A DNA stretch of 64,000 nt. Origin: Saprospiraceae bacterium UBA6168 (GTDB lineage: Bacteria > Bacteroidota > Bacteroidia > Chitinophagales > Saprospiraceae). The notes under the pieces are model-generated. The model was not told the DNA's origin. It did not search any database and was given only the letters and a program-made list of their open reading frames with translations. The position numbers and the translations under genes were made by a program. The DNA is taken from assembly GCA_002435785.1 (NCBI GenBank), contig DIUC01000028.1, forward strand, positions 3,375 to 67,374, written 5' to 3'. Of the stretch, positions 1-7,538 are shown one piece after another. The stretch's first letter is position 1. Every line of letters starts with the position of its first letter.

Positions 1-1
1 G

Positions 2-394
2 TTGGACTACGAATGGGAAGCAGATTTTGAGTCCTGCAAGCCCCATTTGCGGGAGCTGATGCAGTTCGTGCTGGAGCATGGCATGGGCAACTGCAAACTG
101 CTCAACGTGAATATCCCTTCGGTCAAAACCGCTGAACTAAAGGGTTTCAAGATTTGCCGACAGGCGGAAGCCCGCTGGATAGAACGCTACGTGGAGGGTA
201 CTGACCCTCGTGGGGGAAAATACTACTGGCTCACCGGAGAGTTCACGAACATGGACAAGGGACAGGACACCGATGTTTGGGCCTTGGACAACAATTACAT
301 CTCCGTGGTGCCATCGGGCCACGACCTGACTCGGTACGATGCCATTGAAACACTAAAGCCGCTCGAACAGGGCGTTCGGGCAAATTCCAATTAA
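2..394 (+). CDS. surE: 5'/3'-nucleotidase SurE (3' part, start outside window)
   Basis: This open frame enters from the left edge and ends at TAA 392-394, so only the C-terminal 130 residues are present. The segment LNVNIPS followed by KGFKICRQAEARW, the glycine-rich TDPRGGKYYWLTGE, and the ending ISVVPSGHDLTRYDA match the C-terminal half of SurE, a metal-dependent phosphatase that removes phosphate from 5'- and 3'-nucleoside monophosphates. The catalytic N-terminal DD motif would lie upstream and cannot be checked. A small membrane protein begins one base after the stop, suggesting co-transcription. SurE and LpxB are, from memory, often neighbours in Bacteroidota, and lpxB lies 1.5 kb downstream here. 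Confidence 0.85.
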   Translation: MDYEWEADFESCKPHLRELMQFVLEHGMGNCKLLNVNIPSVKTAELKGFKICRQAEARWIERYVEGTDPRGGKYYWLTGEFTNMDKGQDTDVWALDNNYISVVPSGHDLTRYDAIETLKPLEQGVRANSN

Positions 395-395
395 A

Positions 396-695
396 ATGCT
401 TGAAAAAAATTCACTTCCGTTGGGGATAATGCTGTCCCTGCTGTTGGCGGGGCTTGGTTTTGGGGTGCTGTACGGGATTTACGGCCTGCTCGAAACCCAA
501 GGCTGGGTAAATGCAGGCGGGTTCCGGCCCATGTTCCGGGAGCGCACCTGTGCCATTTTTGCCATTGCGCTTTGCGCTTTCCTGCTCAATTTTTACCAAA
601 AGCGGCACTTGCACGACACCGTGCGTGGCATTGTCATCGTGATTTCATTGCTGGTCATCGCTTGGCTGATTGTCTTTGGCAAGTATATTTTTTGA
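396..695 (+). CDS. Small three-helix membrane protein, function unknown
   Basis: The product has 99 residues with three hydrophobic segments, at about 9-31, 52-66 and 77-98, and a basic loop (QKRHLHD) between the second and third. It begins one base after the surE stop, which makes translation coupling likely. I recognise no family. Its position in the surE/lpxB neighbourhood hints at an envelope role, but that is only context. Downstream the strand switches to kynA, with a short hairpin in the gap. Confidence 0.65.
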   Translation: MLEKNSLPLGIMLSLLLAGLGFGVLYGIYGLLETQGWVNAGGFRPMFRERTCAIFAIALCAFLLNFYQKRHLHDTVRGIVIVISLLVIAWLIVFGKYIF

Positions 696-713
696 AGTGC
701 GATAGAAGCATAA

Positions 714-737
714 GATTACTTTCGAGGTTTAGTAATC
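714..737. repeat. Short hairpin between convergent genes, degenerate copy of the element at 11637
   Basis: GATTACT (714-720) pairs with AGTAATC (731-737) around a 10-base loop. The right half, GGTTTAGTAATC (726-737), is identical to the right half of the 13-bp perfect hairpin at 11637-11667. Both lie in the gap between two convergent genes. No T-run follows on either strand, so this may be a weak two-way terminator or a remnant of a dispersed element. Confidence 0.5.
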
Positions 738-758
738 CTTCCCCATTCGTAAATCGAA

Positions 759-1796
759 TCACACCTTGAACCCCAGCTTCGCTTCCAACCCTGGGCTTAG
801 TTTCGGCAGGTTTTGCCGTTCAATCAAAAAGCTGGTCAATCCTGCTATCTCCTTAAAGATATAATGCTTGTCGAGGGCGCCCTTTAGGTAATCCTTGCCG
901 GTGGAGCCGCCCGTGCCGGTGCGGGTTCCAATCATGCGGTGCACCATGCTCATGTGGCGGTAGCGCCATGTGGATAGCTGCTCGTCAATTTCGAGGAGTT
1001 GGTTCAGCAAATGGAAGGGAGTCTGGAGCATCGGGTAGCCCCTGAAAAGAAAGATGAAAAGCCCCGCCCGGCAAGCCTTTGGACTTAACCTACGGTCGGA
1101 TTGGTCGTCTTCCCCAAAAAAAACCTGGTTGAAAAACCTGAGGTTGAAGCGCTCATTGGGCATCAGGCTCTCCACGTAGCGGGCAGCATAATCGGCCCAA
1201 AAGGGGTGCTGCTCTACTGAGCCTTCGAGGTGTTCTGGCCAGTGTTCGAGGTCTTCAAAAAAGGGCATCCGCTCCAGCCACTGGTTCACGAGGTCGAGTA
1301 GGGTAGGCTTGGCCTCCGCCGTTTTTATCAGTTTTACATGCTCCTCACGTAGTTGCGAAATATAGTATTCTTGCGCATGGCGTTCCGTGTAGCGCAAGCC
1401 GAGGCGGGCTTCAGCCAGTTTGAACTGCCAACTTTGGAAGCCAGAAGCTGGCCGCAAGAAATTCCGAAAATCGAGGAAGTCCATTGGGGTCATGGTCTCC
1501 ATGATGTCAATCTGGTGAACGGCCACCCGCAGGATAACGGCCACCCGGTTGAGGCGGTGTACCACGGTTTGGAGGTCGGGCGAGTTGTCGTTGATGGCGT
1601 GTTGCCCCATGATGTCGGCCACGGACTCGATTTCAAACATGATTTGTTTGAACCACAGCTCGTAGGCTTGATGGATGATGATGAAGAGCATCTCGTCGTG
1701 CGCATGGGCATTGTGCAGGTCGCTCTCCAATTGCTGTGCGGTCAGGATTTTGTCCAACTGGAGGTAATCGGAATAGTGGACGTCTTTTTGTGCCAT
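759..1796 (-). CDS. kynA: Tryptophan 2,3-dioxygenase
   Basis: This heme enzyme opens the indole ring of L-tryptophan to give N-formylkynurenine, the first step of the kynurenine route. The 345-residue product has the family signature DEMLFIIIHQAYELW, with the active-site His at residue 42. The C-terminal segment HMSMVHRMIGTRTGTGG carries the proximal heme His (about residue 281) and the GTGG substrate loop. I chose the ATG at 1796 because similarity starts at MAQKDVHYSDY; the frame stays open for 28 more codons upstream. The protein is somewhat longer than well-studied bacterial TDOs (about 300). It is transcribed away from lpxB and convergent with the surE pair. No other kynurenine gene is visible. 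Confidence 0.93.
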   Translation of the reverse strand: MAQKDVHYSDYLQLDKILTAQQLESDLHNAHAHDEMLFIIIHQAYELWFKQIMFEIESVADIMGQHAINDNSPDLQTVVHRLNRVAVILRVAVHQIDIMETMTPMDFLDFRNFLRPASGFQSWQFKLAEARLGLRYTERHAQEYYISQLREEHVKLIKTAEAKPTLLDLVNQWLERMPFFEDLEHWPEHLEGSVEQHPFWADYAARYVESLMPNERFNLRFFNQVFFGEDDQSDRRLSPKACRAGLFIFLFRGYPMLQTPFHLLNQLLEIDEQLSTWRYRHMSMVHRMIGTRTGTGGSTGKDYLKGALDKHYIFKEIAGLTSFLIERQNLPKLSPGLEAKLGFKV

Positions 1797-1913
1797 AAAT
1801 CTGGTGGTATTTGATAAAAATTGGCCGCCAAGGTACGTTTTTGTTTGGCAAAGGAGACTTGAGTTGACAAATGTCAGCACAGGGGCTTTACTTCGCCCAT
1901 CAATTTAAGCAAC

Positions 1914-3059
1914 ATGAAGTATTACATCATAGCCGGGGAGCCATCGGGCGATTTGCAGGGGGCATCGCTCGTGAGGGCGCTGCGCCAAGCTGATGCCCAA
2001 GCCGACATCCGCTGTTGGGGCGGCGAGCTGATGGCCGCTGAAGGTGCGGTGTTGGTGAAGCATTACCGGGATTTGGCCTTCATGGGATTCGTGGAAGTGG
2101 TGAGAAACCTGCCTACCATCCTGCGGAATTTTCGCTTCGCAAAAGCGGACATCAAGGCATTTGCACCGGACTGCCTCATACTGATTGACTACCCCGGGTT
2201 CAACATGCGCATGGCCCAATGGGGAAAATCAAATGGCCTACGTGTCTTCTATTACATATCCCCACAGCTATGGGCTTGGCATACCAGCCGGGTGAAAGTC
2301 ATTCGGGAATGTGTGGAGCGGATGTTTGTGATTTTCCCCTTCGAGGAGTCCTTTTACAAAAAGCATGGCGTAGAGGTGACCTTCATTGGGCACCCGTTGG
2401 CAGCGGTGATTGAGCGGCACGAACCACCCACCGATTTTCACCAAAAGAACAATTTGCCGGAAGACAAGCCCATCATTGCGCTGCTGCCCGGCAGCCGCCG
2501 ACAGGAGGTGGCCCGGATGCTTGGTCAAATGCTCAAAGTTCCCACTTTATTTCCTGATTATCAGTTTGTTGTGGCGAGTGCGCCGTCTTTGGAGCTGGCC
2601 TTCTACGAGTCTTTTTTAGCGGGCTTCCCTTCGGTAAAATCAGTGGGGAACCAAACCTACGACCTCCTGAAAAACGCTCATGCGGCCCTTGTCACCTCCG
2701 GCACGGCCACCCTTGAAACGGCGCTTTTTCGGGTGCCACAGGTAGTTTGCTACCGAGCCGGGAACCTTTCCTACCAGTTGGCAAAGCGGTTGGTGAACAA
2801 GGACTTGAAGTACATCTCCATCGTGAACCTGATAGCCGGAAATAGGGTAGTGGAGGAGTTGATTCAGGATGACTTTCGGGAGGAACGTACGGCGGAGGCG
2901 CTCAACAGCATTTTGTCAAACGAAAAAAGGCAGGCCATTTTTGCTGGCTACGAAAAAGTCAGGCAACTGCTCGGCCCAACGGATTGTGCGGAAAGGGCGG
3001 CTGGTTATATCACCGCTGCAATTTCACAGCCCGCACCACATCACACCAAATCCTTGTAA
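1914..3059 (+). CDS. lpxB: Lipid-A-disaccharide synthase
   Basis: LpxB joins UDP-2,3-diacylglucosamine to lipid X at the inner membrane, making the disaccharide core of lipid A. The 381-residue product opens with the family signature YYIIAGEPSGDLQGASL, continues with the conserved FMGFVEVV segment and the YYISPQLWAWHTSR motif, and has the nucleotide-sugar site ALLPGSRRQEV followed by SGTATLETAL. The length is normal. The start follows ATG at 1914 directly before the signature. Its 3' end overlaps the convergent GNAT-like gene by 19 bp, so no separate terminator fits. It is evidence for a Gram-negative envelope. Confidence 0.95.
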   Translation: MKYYIIAGEPSGDLQGASLVRALRQADAQADIRCWGGELMAAEGAVLVKHYRDLAFMGFVEVVRNLPTILRNFRFAKADIKAFAPDCLILIDYPGFNMRMAQWGKSNGLRVFYYISPQLWAWHTSRVKVIRECVERMFVIFPFEESFYKKHGVEVTFIGHPLAAVIERHEPPTDFHQKNNLPEDKPIIALLPGSRRQEVARMLGQMLKVPTLFPDYQFVVASAPSLELAFYESFLAGFPSVKSVGNQTYDLLKNAHAALVTSGTATLETALFRVPQVVCYRAGNLSYQLAKRLVNKDLKYISIVNLIAGNRVVEELIQDDFREERTAEALNSILSNEKRQAIFAGYEKVRQLLGPTDCAERAAGYITAAISQPAPHHTKSL

Positions 3060-4165
3060 AAAGTCCGACGACGCTTGTAAATCCGGTGGTCAAAATCCTT
3101 CCACAATGCAAGCACGTTTTGGTTGTTTTCGAGCATGGGGTTTACGTTGAAATGGGAGTATCCCATCTTCACAAAAGTTTGCCCCAAGTCGCTGAAAATG
3201 ACACTGTGGACGCCTTTTTTTCGCCAATCCTCCTTTACCCCGATTAGCGTCAAATCGCCGGATTCGTTGAAATGTTGCGCCAGCAAAAGGTGAATGAACC
3301 CGAAGGGCCAAAGACGGCCATTGGCTTTTTGCATAGCCTTAGACATGGTGGGCATGGTAAGCCCAAACCCCACTGGCCCTTCTGTTTCATGTTCCACAAT
3401 ACAGACAAATTTTGGCGGCAGTACTCCCATGTAGTTCTTGATATAAAGCGCCTGCTGGTCAGCAGAAATGGGCACGTAGCTCGGCAGCTCGTGGTAGGTT
3501 TCTTCCAGCATTTTGAAGAGCAGCCCGCCCAAGGTGAGCATCTCCAATTTGTTTTTTGGACGCCGGATGTTGAGGTGATACCTTTTTTGAATCAACGCTG
3601 CTGCCCTTGTTATTTTTTCGGGAAATGGATTGGGCAGCACGGCCTTTATTTCCAGCCATTCCAGCTCTTTTTGGAACCCAAGCTGGGTCAGGTGGGTAGG
3701 GTAGAACTCGTAATTGTAGAGGGTGGTCATGGCGCCCATTTGGTCGAAACCTTCCACGAGCATTCCGTTTTTGTCCAGCGAATTGAATCCATAAGGGCCT
3801 TTCAGGCGCACACAGCCGTGCATGATAGCCCAGTCTTCCATTGCCTTGAACAAAGCGGTGCTTACCTGATGGTCGTCCACGAAATCAAGCCAGCCAAACC
3901 GGGCGTGCTTGGCCCCGATATGGTCGGTTTCCATTTGGTTGATGATGGCGGCAGCTCTACCGACCATGCGGCTCCCTTGCCAAGCGGTGAACAATTTGAC
4001 CTCCGCATGAAGGAATGCTGGATTTTTGGCGGGGTTCAACCAAGCCATTTCGGAAGCCTTGAAGGGAGGCACCCACAGTGGGTGGTGGTGGTACAGTTGG
4101 AATGGGAAATCCACGAATTGCCTCAATGACGCAAGGTTCTCGACGGTCTTTATTGTTGGCTTCAT
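3041..4165 (-). CDS. GNAT-fold N-acetyltransferase-like protein
   Basis: The product is about 374 residues when started at the ATG at 4165; an in-frame upstream ATG at 4207 would add 14. Segments typical of the uncharacterised Bacteroidota family annotated as N-acetyltransferase are visible: NPAFLHAEVKLFTAW, the VGRAAAIIN strand near residue 70, and a conserved glycine-rich RLKGPYGFNSLDKNGML. The C-terminal half repeats acyltransferase-like elements (FGLTMPTMSKAM, GVKEDWRKKGVHSVIF), where the last resembles the acetyl-CoA motif in loose form. No substrate can be inferred. It converges on lpxB with a 19-bp overlap. Confidence 0.75.
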   Translation of the reverse strand: MKPTIKTVENLASLRQFVDFPFQLYHHHPLWVPPFKASEMAWLNPAKNPAFLHAEVKLFTAWQGSRMVGRAAAIINQMETDHIGAKHARFGWLDFVDDHQVSTALFKAMEDWAIMHGCVRLKGPYGFNSLDKNGMLVEGFDQMGAMTTLYNYEFYPTHLTQLGFQKELEWLEIKAVLPNPFPEKITRAAALIQKRYHLNIRRPKNKLEMLTLGGLLFKMLEETYHELPSYVPISADQQALYIKNYMGVLPPKFVCIVEHETEGPVGFGLTMPTMSKAMQKANGRLWPFGFIHLLLAQHFNESGDLTLIGVKEDWRKKGVHSVIFSDLGQTFVKMGYSHFNVNPMLENNQNVLALWKDFDHRIYKRRRTFYKDLV

Positions 4166-4256
4166 GCTGTGTTGCTGGTTTTGTCTTGTAATGGAACCAA
4201 GGGTCAAAACAACGGATTTGATTTGAGCCGCACTAATTATAACGAAAGTATTAGGC

Positions 4257-4269
4257 GAGTAATTTACTC
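4257..4269. promoter_or_regulatory. Short palindrome in the gap before the outer-membrane barrel gene
   Basis: GAGTAATTTACTC has six-base arms around a central T, about 150 bp upstream of the barrel gene start and about 95 bp upstream of the GNAT-like gene start. It could be an operator shared by the divergent pair, but a palindrome this short can arise by chance in AT-rich DNA. The 255-bp gap also contains A-rich runs near 4300-4345. I see no clear -33/-7 pair. Confidence 0.2.
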
Positions 4270-4420
4270 ATTCATGTTTTCCCGTGCATGGTATTTGCAA
4301 AAGAAAAAAAGGGAAAGCAAATGTTGGTAAAAAAAAAGGTTAAAATGCTAACGCCTTCTGCCAAGCAAAAACAAACAAATCTGGTGGTACGTTTTGACGA
4401 AAACAATTAAAAGCATAACC

Positions 4421-5041
4421 ATGAAAAAATTCATTTTTGTCATCGTCTCCCTTTTCATCCTCGGTTACCACGCAAACGCACAAATCCGATTTGGGCCAAA
4501 GGCTGGTTTTAGCTCCTCGCAACTGAGCCAAGAATCCATCCAAGCCAACGGCGTCAATTTGGCCATCAAAGAGGCCAACTACGGATACCATATTGGTCTT
4601 TTTGGCCGGATAAAATTGAGTAATCACTGGTACTTGCAGCCAGAGGCAGTCATCAACTCCAACTCCGTGGATTTTGTGGTCACGGACTTCCAAGACGGCC
4701 TGATGAACAAGGTGCTGACCGAGAAGTACCGCAACCTCGACCTTCCCTTGATGCTTGGCTTCAAGCTCGGCCCACTCCGGGCAGAGGCTGGCCCCACGGG
4801 GCATGTCCATTTGGCCAGCAAGTCCGAGCTTGGCCAAATTGGCGGCTACCAGCGCCACTTTAACGATTTCAACATCGGCTACCAGGCGGGCTTTGGCCTC
4901 GACCTTTGGAAGCTGATGCTGGACCTCCGGTATGAGGGGAACCTTGAAAGGTTTGGCGACCACATGAGTATCGGTGGCCAGCAAGTGAACTTCTCACAGC
5001 GGCCCACTCGGTGGGTGATGTCGGTTGGATTTTCGTTTTGA
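4421..5041 (+). CDS. Outer-membrane beta-barrel protein (porin-like)
   Basis: The 206-residue product has a signal peptide (MKKFIFVIVSLFILGYHANA, cleavage before QIRFG) followed by alternating hydrophobic and polar strands rich in Gly and aromatics, ending in a phenylalanine (VGFSF). This is the layout of the small PorT/OmpW-like barrel proteins abundant in Bacteroidota. I chose ATG 4421 because it starts the signal peptide; the frame is open nine codons further up. The gene stands alone, divergent from the GNAT-like gene, and is followed by a strong terminator at 5061. The ligand or partner is unknown. Confidence 0.82.
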   Translation: MKKFIFVIVSLFILGYHANAQIRFGPKAGFSSSQLSQESIQANGVNLAIKEANYGYHIGLFGRIKLSNHWYLQPEAVINSNSVDFVVTDFQDGLMNKVLTEKYRNLDLPLMLGFKLGPLRAEAGPTGHVHLASKSELGQIGGYQRHFNDFNIGYQAGFGLDLWKLMLDLRYEGNLERFGDHMSIGGQQVNFSQRPTRWVMSVGFSF

Positions 5042-5060
5042 AAAAAATATTCCAACAAAA

Positions 5061-5099
5061 AAGCCCTGTCAGTGCATGGAAGCCCTGGCAGGGCTTTTT
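5061..5099 (+). terminator. Rho-independent terminator after the barrel gene
   Basis: The arms AAGCCCTGTCAG (5061-5072) and CTGGCAGGGCTT (5085-5096) pair with one G-T wobble and are followed by a T-run. The hairpin begins 20 bases after the stop codon and separates the barrel gene from the sigma factor operon. Confidence 0.85.
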
Positions 5100-5151
5100 C
5101 ATTTGAAAAAAAGCAGTCGCATACAACCACAAGGACTTGGGAAACACACCC

Positions 5152-5159
5152 TACCTTTG
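5152..5159 (+). promoter_or_regulatory. Candidate -7 box upstream of the ECF sigma gene
   Basis: TACCTTTG matches the Bacteroidota -7 consensus TAnnTTTG and lies 29 bases before the sigma factor ATG. No TTTG is found 19-21 bases further upstream, so the -33 half is missing or degenerate. An ECF operon may use its own sigma factor instead. Confidence 0.4.
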
Positions 5160-5188
5160 TTCAATTGAATGCGAACCAACTACTCTCA

Positions 5189-5725
5189 ATGACTACTTAT
5201 CAAGTCAGCATGACCGAAACGGAATTGGTTCAATCCTGTCTGAGCAATGACCGGATTGCACAAAAAAACTTGTACGACAAGTACAAGAAGGCCATGTTCA
5301 CGCTCGCTTACCGCATCACCGGGGACTTTGAGGCTGCCAATGATGTGCTGCAAGAAGGATTCGTAAAGGTTTTCAAGGGGTTGACCACCTTCCGGGGCGA
5401 GTCCACACTGGGTGCCTGGATTAAGACCATCATCGTGCGGACGGCTTACAGCCATTTGCGAAAGGGAAAAATCTTCTTTGAGTCCGTGGACAATATCCCC
5501 CCTGCGTCGAAAGTGGACTGGGGGCATTACCTCGATGCGGAATATTTGGAAAAGGCCATCCTCTCCCTGCCGGAAGGATACCGGACGGTTTTCACGTTGG
5601 TGGAGATTGAGGGCTACGGCCACAAAGAGGTGGCGGAGCTGCTCGGTATTTCCGAAGGCACCTCCAAATCACAACTATTCTACTCAAAAAAACGACTCCG
5701 GGAAATCCTGAAGGACCAAGTCTAA
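5189..5725 (+). CDS. RNA polymerase sigma factor, ECF (sigma-70 family)
   Basis: The product has about 178 residues from ATG 5189. Region 2 is visible at roughly residues 20-90 (NLYDKYKKAMFTLAYRITG, then DVLQEGFVKVF and the TFRGESTLGAWIKTI segment) and region 4 at about 125-175 (LPEGYRTVFTLVEIEGYGHKEVAELLGISEGT), the helix-turn-helix that reads the -35 element. It directs RNA polymerase to a specific regulon. The frame is open 39 codons upstream, but those residues overlap the terminator region and do not look like protein. A membrane protein with anti-sigma layout follows 35 bp downstream, so the activity is probably held by that partner. Confidence 0.93.
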   Translation: MTTYQVSMTETELVQSCLSNDRIAQKNLYDKYKKAMFTLAYRITGDFEAANDVLQEGFVKVFKGLTTFRGESTLGAWIKTIIVRTAYSHLRKGKIFFESVDNIPPASKVDWGHYLDAEYLEKAILSLPEGYRTVFTLVEIEGYGHKEVAELLGISEGTSKSQLFYSKKRLREILKDQV

Positions 5726-5760
5726 CTTTTCATGCAATAACCATTCACTCATTCATATTT

Positions 5761-6387
5761 ATGGAAGAGCACAATAAAAAAACGCTGATTGAGGCGCTGT
5801 CCTCCTTGCCGGAGCACGAGCCGCAGGACATGCTGTGGGAGCAAATCGAGCACGACATGGAAGGTGGGCTGGACGACATCTTGCCCGCTCAACTCCTCCT
5901 TTCGCTGCCGCAATATGAGCCACCTGCCAGCGCATGGGATGATATTTTGAAGAAAATGGAAGCGGAAAGACCCTCGGCAAAAATCGTTGCGATGAAGTGG
6001 CGAAGGGCTTTGGCCGTGGCCGCATCCGTGGTGGCGCTGCTGGTCGTCTTTTGGCAAATGAGCCGATCGCAACAGGTGGAAATGAACGTATTGTCGGTGA
6101 GTTTTAGTGAGGAAACGGTGGACCCGCTGCTGCTGCAACGAGACTGGAACGAGGACGATGGCGCATTCAGCGAATTCCTCACCCTTTGCGAAGCAAAGAA
6201 AACGCTGTGCGAGCAGCCTGAATTCAAACAATTGCAAGTCGAACTGGAAGAGCTGACCTCGGCCAAAGATGAATTGTCCGCTGCGCTTGGCGAGTACGGC
6301 ACGAACATGGATTTGGTCACGCAAATCAAGGAAATCGAGATGGAGCGCACCGGCATCGTGAAGAAAATGATGGTGATGTTGATATAA
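5761..6387 (+). CDS. Putative membrane anti-sigma factor
   Basis: The 208-residue product has a cytoplasmic N-terminal half containing two acidic LP-E-PxxxW repeats (LPEHEPQDMLWEQIE and LPQYEPPASAWDDIL), one transmembrane segment at about 82-99 (ALAVAASVVALLVVFW), and a periplasmic, helical, charged C-terminal part predicted to form a coiled coil. This is the topology of ECF anti-sigma factors, and the gene directly follows an ECF sigma gene. I do not see a zinc-binding HxxxCxxC motif, so it is not a ZAS-type anti-sigma. The function is inferred from position and topology. Confidence 0.7.
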   Translation: MEEHNKKTLIEALSSLPEHEPQDMLWEQIEHDMEGGLDDILPAQLLLSLPQYEPPASAWDDILKKMEAERPSAKIVAMKWRRALAVAASVVALLVVFWQMSRSQQVEMNVLSVSFSEETVDPLLLQRDWNEDDGAFSEFLTLCEAKKTLCEQPEFKQLQVELEELTSAKDELSAALGEYGTNMDLVTQIKEIEMERTGIVKKMMVMLI

Positions 6388-6390
6388 GTG

Positions 6391-6462
6391 TTTAAGCGCT
6401 TGAGGGTTTGAGGATTTGAGATTCTATCGGTTCTCAAATCCCCAATCCCTTAAACCCTCAAT
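6391..6462. repeat. Word-type inverted repeat directly before the DUF4097-like gene
   Basis: The left arm (6400-6420) is a run of TTGAGG/TTTGAG words and the right arm (6433-6461) is the matching CTCAAATC...CCCTCAA run with an eight-base insertion. The right arm ends 11 bases before the ATG at 6472. It lies inside what otherwise looks like one operon, so it would sit in the mRNA as a hairpin with a pyrimidine-rich 3' side. Confidence 0.75.
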
Positions 6463-6471
6463 CTTTTTACA

Positions 6472-7374
6472 ATGAAAATTATCCTGAAGCTATTGGTCCC
6501 TTTTGTTTTTCTTTTGCTGGCAATGGGCCTGCATGGGCAGACCACCCTGCAAGTGGTCACGAAGGTGATGGAGAACACCTTTCCCTACAAAAACGGCACA
6601 GAGGTAAACATTGAAGGTGAAAAAGCCGAGATAAAAGTGGAAACCTGGGGCCGCTCCGAGGTGAAGGTGCTGGTGGAGTTGATTTCAAAACACGCCGATA
6701 AGAAAACAGCCCAAGCCGACCTCGACCTCATGGTTTATTCCAGCGAACAGGCTGGCAAAAACCTTTATTTCCGCAACTATTTATCCTCGCCAAAAGGCGG
6801 GAAAAAGCCAACCTCCGACATGAAGGCCATTTACACCATTACCCTGCCCGCCGATTGCCCTGTGTATTTGAAGAACAATTATGGGCTTTCGCAAATCAGC
6901 AACCTCAGCAAATCGCTGCGGGTCAACAGCCAATTCTCAAGAATTCACATGGAAAACCTAAGTGGCCAAATCGGCATCGAAACCCGTTTTGGCGACATCG
7001 AGGGGCATGATATTGACGGCAACGTGACCATCAACTCCCGCCGCTCCGACATCACGTTGCACGACATCAAGGGCAATTGGAACATCAACTCCCAGTATGG
7101 TACGATGAAGTTTTTCACGAACCCCAGCCCGGAACTCCTGACCATGAACATCAACGCAGAGAAGTCGGATGTGTATTTCTTTGACCCAAAACCCAATTAT
7201 TACGGTTATACGTTGACGGCGCATTATGGCAATATCACCGTGCCCAATGACCTGAAATTCAATTATTTGCAAAACACCAGCGAGTTGAAGAAAGCCATTT
7301 TCTCCTCCAAAATCGGCAAGTCAAACATCTCCATCAAAATCAGTTTTGGGGATATTGTGATTCGAAACCCGTGA
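6472..7374 (+). CDS. Exported DUF4097-like beta-helix protein
   Basis: The 300-residue product starts with a signal peptide (MKIILKLLVPFVFLLLAMGLHG, cut near QTTLQ). The mature part has short repeating strands such as GTEVNIEGEKAEIKVETWG, IETRFGDIEGHDIDGNVTI, INSRRSDITLHDIKGNW and LTAHYGNITVP, typical of DUF4097/DUF2807 putative adhesins that form a right-handed beta-helix. Such proteins often sit next to ECF sigma or anti-sigma genes in Bacteroidota. Here it is third in the sigma/anti-sigma cluster and is followed by a perfect terminator, so the three genes probably form one regulated unit. The biochemical role is unknown. Confidence 0.75.
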   Translation: MKIILKLLVPFVFLLLAMGLHGQTTLQVVTKVMENTFPYKNGTEVNIEGEKAEIKVETWGRSEVKVLVELISKHADKKTAQADLDLMVYSSEQAGKNLYFRNYLSSPKGGKKPTSDMKAIYTITLPADCPVYLKNNYGLSQISNLSKSLRVNSQFSRIHMENLSGQIGIETRFGDIEGHDIDGNVTINSRRSDITLHDIKGNWNINSQYGTMKFFTNPSPELLTMNINAEKSDVYFFDPKPNYYGYTLTAHYGNITVPNDLKFNYLQNTSELKKAIFSSKIGKSNISIKISFGDIVIRNP

Positions 7375-7404
7375 TGGTGGCAGCCTTGGCTTGCGCCAAC
7401 AAAC

Positions 7405-7447
7405 AGCCCTGTTCGTACCAGTCGTTTACGAACAGGGCTATTTTTTT
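7405..7447 (+). terminator. Strong rho-independent terminator ending the sigma operon
   Basis: AGCCCTGTTCGTA (7405-7417) pairs perfectly over 13 bp with TACGAACAGGGCT (7427-7439), followed by A and seven Ts. It starts 31 bases after the stop of the DUF4097-like gene. Confidence 0.92.
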
Positions 7448-7538
7448 GCCCCAAAACCACCGATTTCAACTTTTTCCCTACATTTCGCCCTTTCTCCAAA
7501 CTGCCGCAACTTTACTACTAACCCGAAAACATTCTCAC

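Noticed and set aside
3272..4129. 285-residue frame on the plus strand
   Set aside because: It is antisense to the GNAT-like gene, which has clear family features; His/Pro-rich residues are typical of a shadow frame.
4340..4984. 214-residue frame on the minus strand
   Set aside because: Antisense to the barrel protein gene, which has a signal peptide and a terminator matching its direction.
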